DNA of 64,000 nt from Sabellastarte sp. h YS-2021 (lineage: Eukaryota > Annelida > Polychaeta > Sabellida > Sabellidae), in contig OZ024931.1 of NCBI GenBank assembly GCA_964017235.1, positions 136,526,033-136,590,032 of the forward strand, in the 5' to 3' direction. The position numbers and the translations under genes are program-made. Below, piece after piece: positions 62,274 through 64,000 of the stretch (position 1 is the stretch's first letter; every line of letters starts with the position of its first letter). The notes under the pieces are model-generated. The model saw nothing but the letters and a program-made list of their open reading frames with translations, did no database searches and was not told the origin of the DNA.

Positions 62274-62447
62274 CTTTGTGGCAGTGTATACAGTGGGTGT
62301 TCTGGATCCTCTCTTGCCTCCTCTAAGTACACTCTCTGTGTGTTCTCACTGTCCATGGTGACCTCAGCATCTGTCAGATCCTGACACGATTTCAGGTGTG
62401 ACATCACCACCTCTTGTAACCGTGGCAATGACTTCAGCATCTCATCC
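62274..62447 (-). CDS. SMG1: SMG1 exon: C-insertion, DEML...LPQ segment
   Basis: This 174-nt exon begins by completing Arg and continues DEMLKSLPRLQEVV, matching the conserved NRDEML of SMG1. It ends in HPLYTLPQ plus two nucleotides of Arg, equivalent to HTLQ|RY in vertebrates. The chosen donor at 62271-62273 (GTATGG in sense) is the one that joins in frame to the exon at 61755. Five further copies of this exon end and donor follow in the intron at 29-bp spacing, so other donors are physically available. Copies 29 or 58 nt downstream would shift the frame, and one 87 nt downstream would not. Confidence 0.92.
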
Positions 62448-62914
62448 CTGTCAACACGTCACATACACATATTGGAAATGAAGTACAAGCTTGAATTAAG
62501 AATAGGAGTTTTATTAAGTATTTGTATGATCTCAATTTCTGAAAGCAAGTAAATGTCAAGCACTGTTGAGAAAATTGAAGTAAAATAGTTTTTGAATCTA
62601 GTGAGAAAATTTTTGATATGTACACCCTTCTGTTGAAAATTGGGGGGTTTTAGCCGATTTTAAAGCAGTTCTAAGTTTGGATTCATTCAACATTACACTT
62701 ACTGGTCTGTGTTGAGGTCCTTGAATCCAAAACAAAATGTTATGACACTGTGTATTCGAGTGCAGTGCTATGAAAAAACATGAAAATATGTCAAAGGGTA
62801 TTACACCATGCAAGAAAATAAGAATGTATTCTGCAACTTAGGTATATATTAAGAAATGTCCTGTACCTAATCTACTGACATTTCATGCTCTAATTCTCTG
62901 TAGTTTCCACTGAC
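62448..62914 (-). other. SMG1 intron
   Basis: AT-rich; no feature recognised. Confidence 0.6.
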
Positions 62915-63053
62915 CTGTTTCTGTACCAGGCGGCTTTCATCTCAGCCACCCTGATGGCAAACATACTAAGTGTGATCTCCCTCTCCATCTCCTTCTTAGA
63001 CTTCCTGCCCTCCTGTCCTCCAGGCATAGAGTGACCTCCCCCATAAAATGCTC
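62915..63053 (-). CDS. SMG1: SMG1 exon: start of C-terminal insertion
   Basis: This 139-nt exon reads AFYGGGHSMPGGQEG, then KSKKEMEREIT, then RVAEMKAAWYRNR. The vertebrate protein has the same order, with a Gly-rich YGGGG segment, KREMEREIT and RVAEIK. The acceptor follows a TTCACAG sequence and the donor is GTCAGT. It enters in phase 1 and leaves two nucleotides (AG of Arg). The acceptor side of this exon has been tandemly copied into the upstream intron; see 63031-63300. Confidence 0.93.
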
Positions 63054-63300
63054 CTGTGAACACACGGATAAACTTACTGACCTCATGAATGAGCATGTAA
63101 ATACTATATAGATAAACAGAGTAACCTCCCCATAAAATGCTCCTGTGAATACAGAGATAAACTTACTGACATCATGAATGAGCATGTAAATAGATAAACA
63201 GAGTTACTTCCCTCCCCTATAAAATGCTCCTGTGAATACAGGGAGAAACTTACTGACCTCATTAATCATCTTGTAAATAGATAAACAGAGTGACCTGCCC
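63031..63300 (-). repeat. Tandem copies of an SMG1 acceptor region
   Basis: The first ~23 nt of the exon at 62915 plus its acceptor and ~50 nt of intron recur about every 83-88 bp. The copies start near 63119, 63201 and, degraded, 63288. CATAAAATGCTCCTGTGAAY is the clearest shared word. Each of the first two extra copies keeps a usable-looking AG. Confidence 0.88.

Positions 63301-64000
<700 letters not shown>

Noticed and set aside
62065..62440. Protein with internal LYTLPQRYG repeats
   Set aside because: The repeat is the 29-bp copied exon end and donor. Reading through it needs retention of the intron, and SMG1 homologues have no such repeat.

Overview
This window is animal nuclear DNA, most likely from a lophotrochozoan and probably a mollusc. 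Coding sequence comes in short exons with GT-AG introns. Two conserved animal gene types are present. The rest is DIRS-type tyrosine-recombinase retrotransposons, hAT MITEs, tRNA- and 5S-derived SINEs, and satellite-bearing elements of the Helentron/'pearl' kind familiar from bivalves. The species call is inference.

Host genes. Thirteen exons on the minus strand (63657 down to 4027) encode the end of the kinase domain and much of the long C-terminal insertion of SMG1, the PIKK kinase that phosphorylates UPF1 in nonsense-mediated decay. Reading phase is continuous across every exon junction except one, where at least one short exon between 39870 and 14343 was not found. Inside that large intron, on the plus strand, lies a three-exon gene (16655-26363) for a protein of about 598 residues with an N-terminal CARD and a coiled coil.

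Mobile DNA. Four DIRS-like elements lie on the minus strand: 17464-24023, 28667-34970, 40152-52740 and 53093-59662. Each has inverted terminal repeats, an internal complementary region near its 3' end, and gag, RT/RNase H and tyrosine recombinase (YR) frames in that order. Elements 1, 2 and 4 form one family and element 3 a second, with a different terminal sequence. Element 4 has all three frames open but carries small in-frame changes. Elements 1-3 have breaks. Element 3 is split by a 6.4 kb satellite-bearing insertion immediately after the codon for its catalytic tyrosine. A fifth DIRS is represented only by a terminal fragment (28145-28196).

Satellite-bearing elements. Several repeats share one plan: tandem arrays inside an element that ends in a short hairpin. 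They are 1-3964 and 9001-12825 (two copies of one composite), 6165-7078 and 13440-14030 (a second family), 41002-47366 (a third) and 59664-61058 (a relative of the first). The arrays in the first and third families and a single unit in the fourth locus are recognisably homologous.

Points of most interest: a cysteine-rich reading frame conserved in all four DIRS elements, overlapping the start of pol in the gag/YR frame; repeated small tandem duplications of exon boundaries along SMG1; DIRS insertions within about 30 bp of two splice acceptors; and a six-monomer higher-order satellite of about 928 bp.
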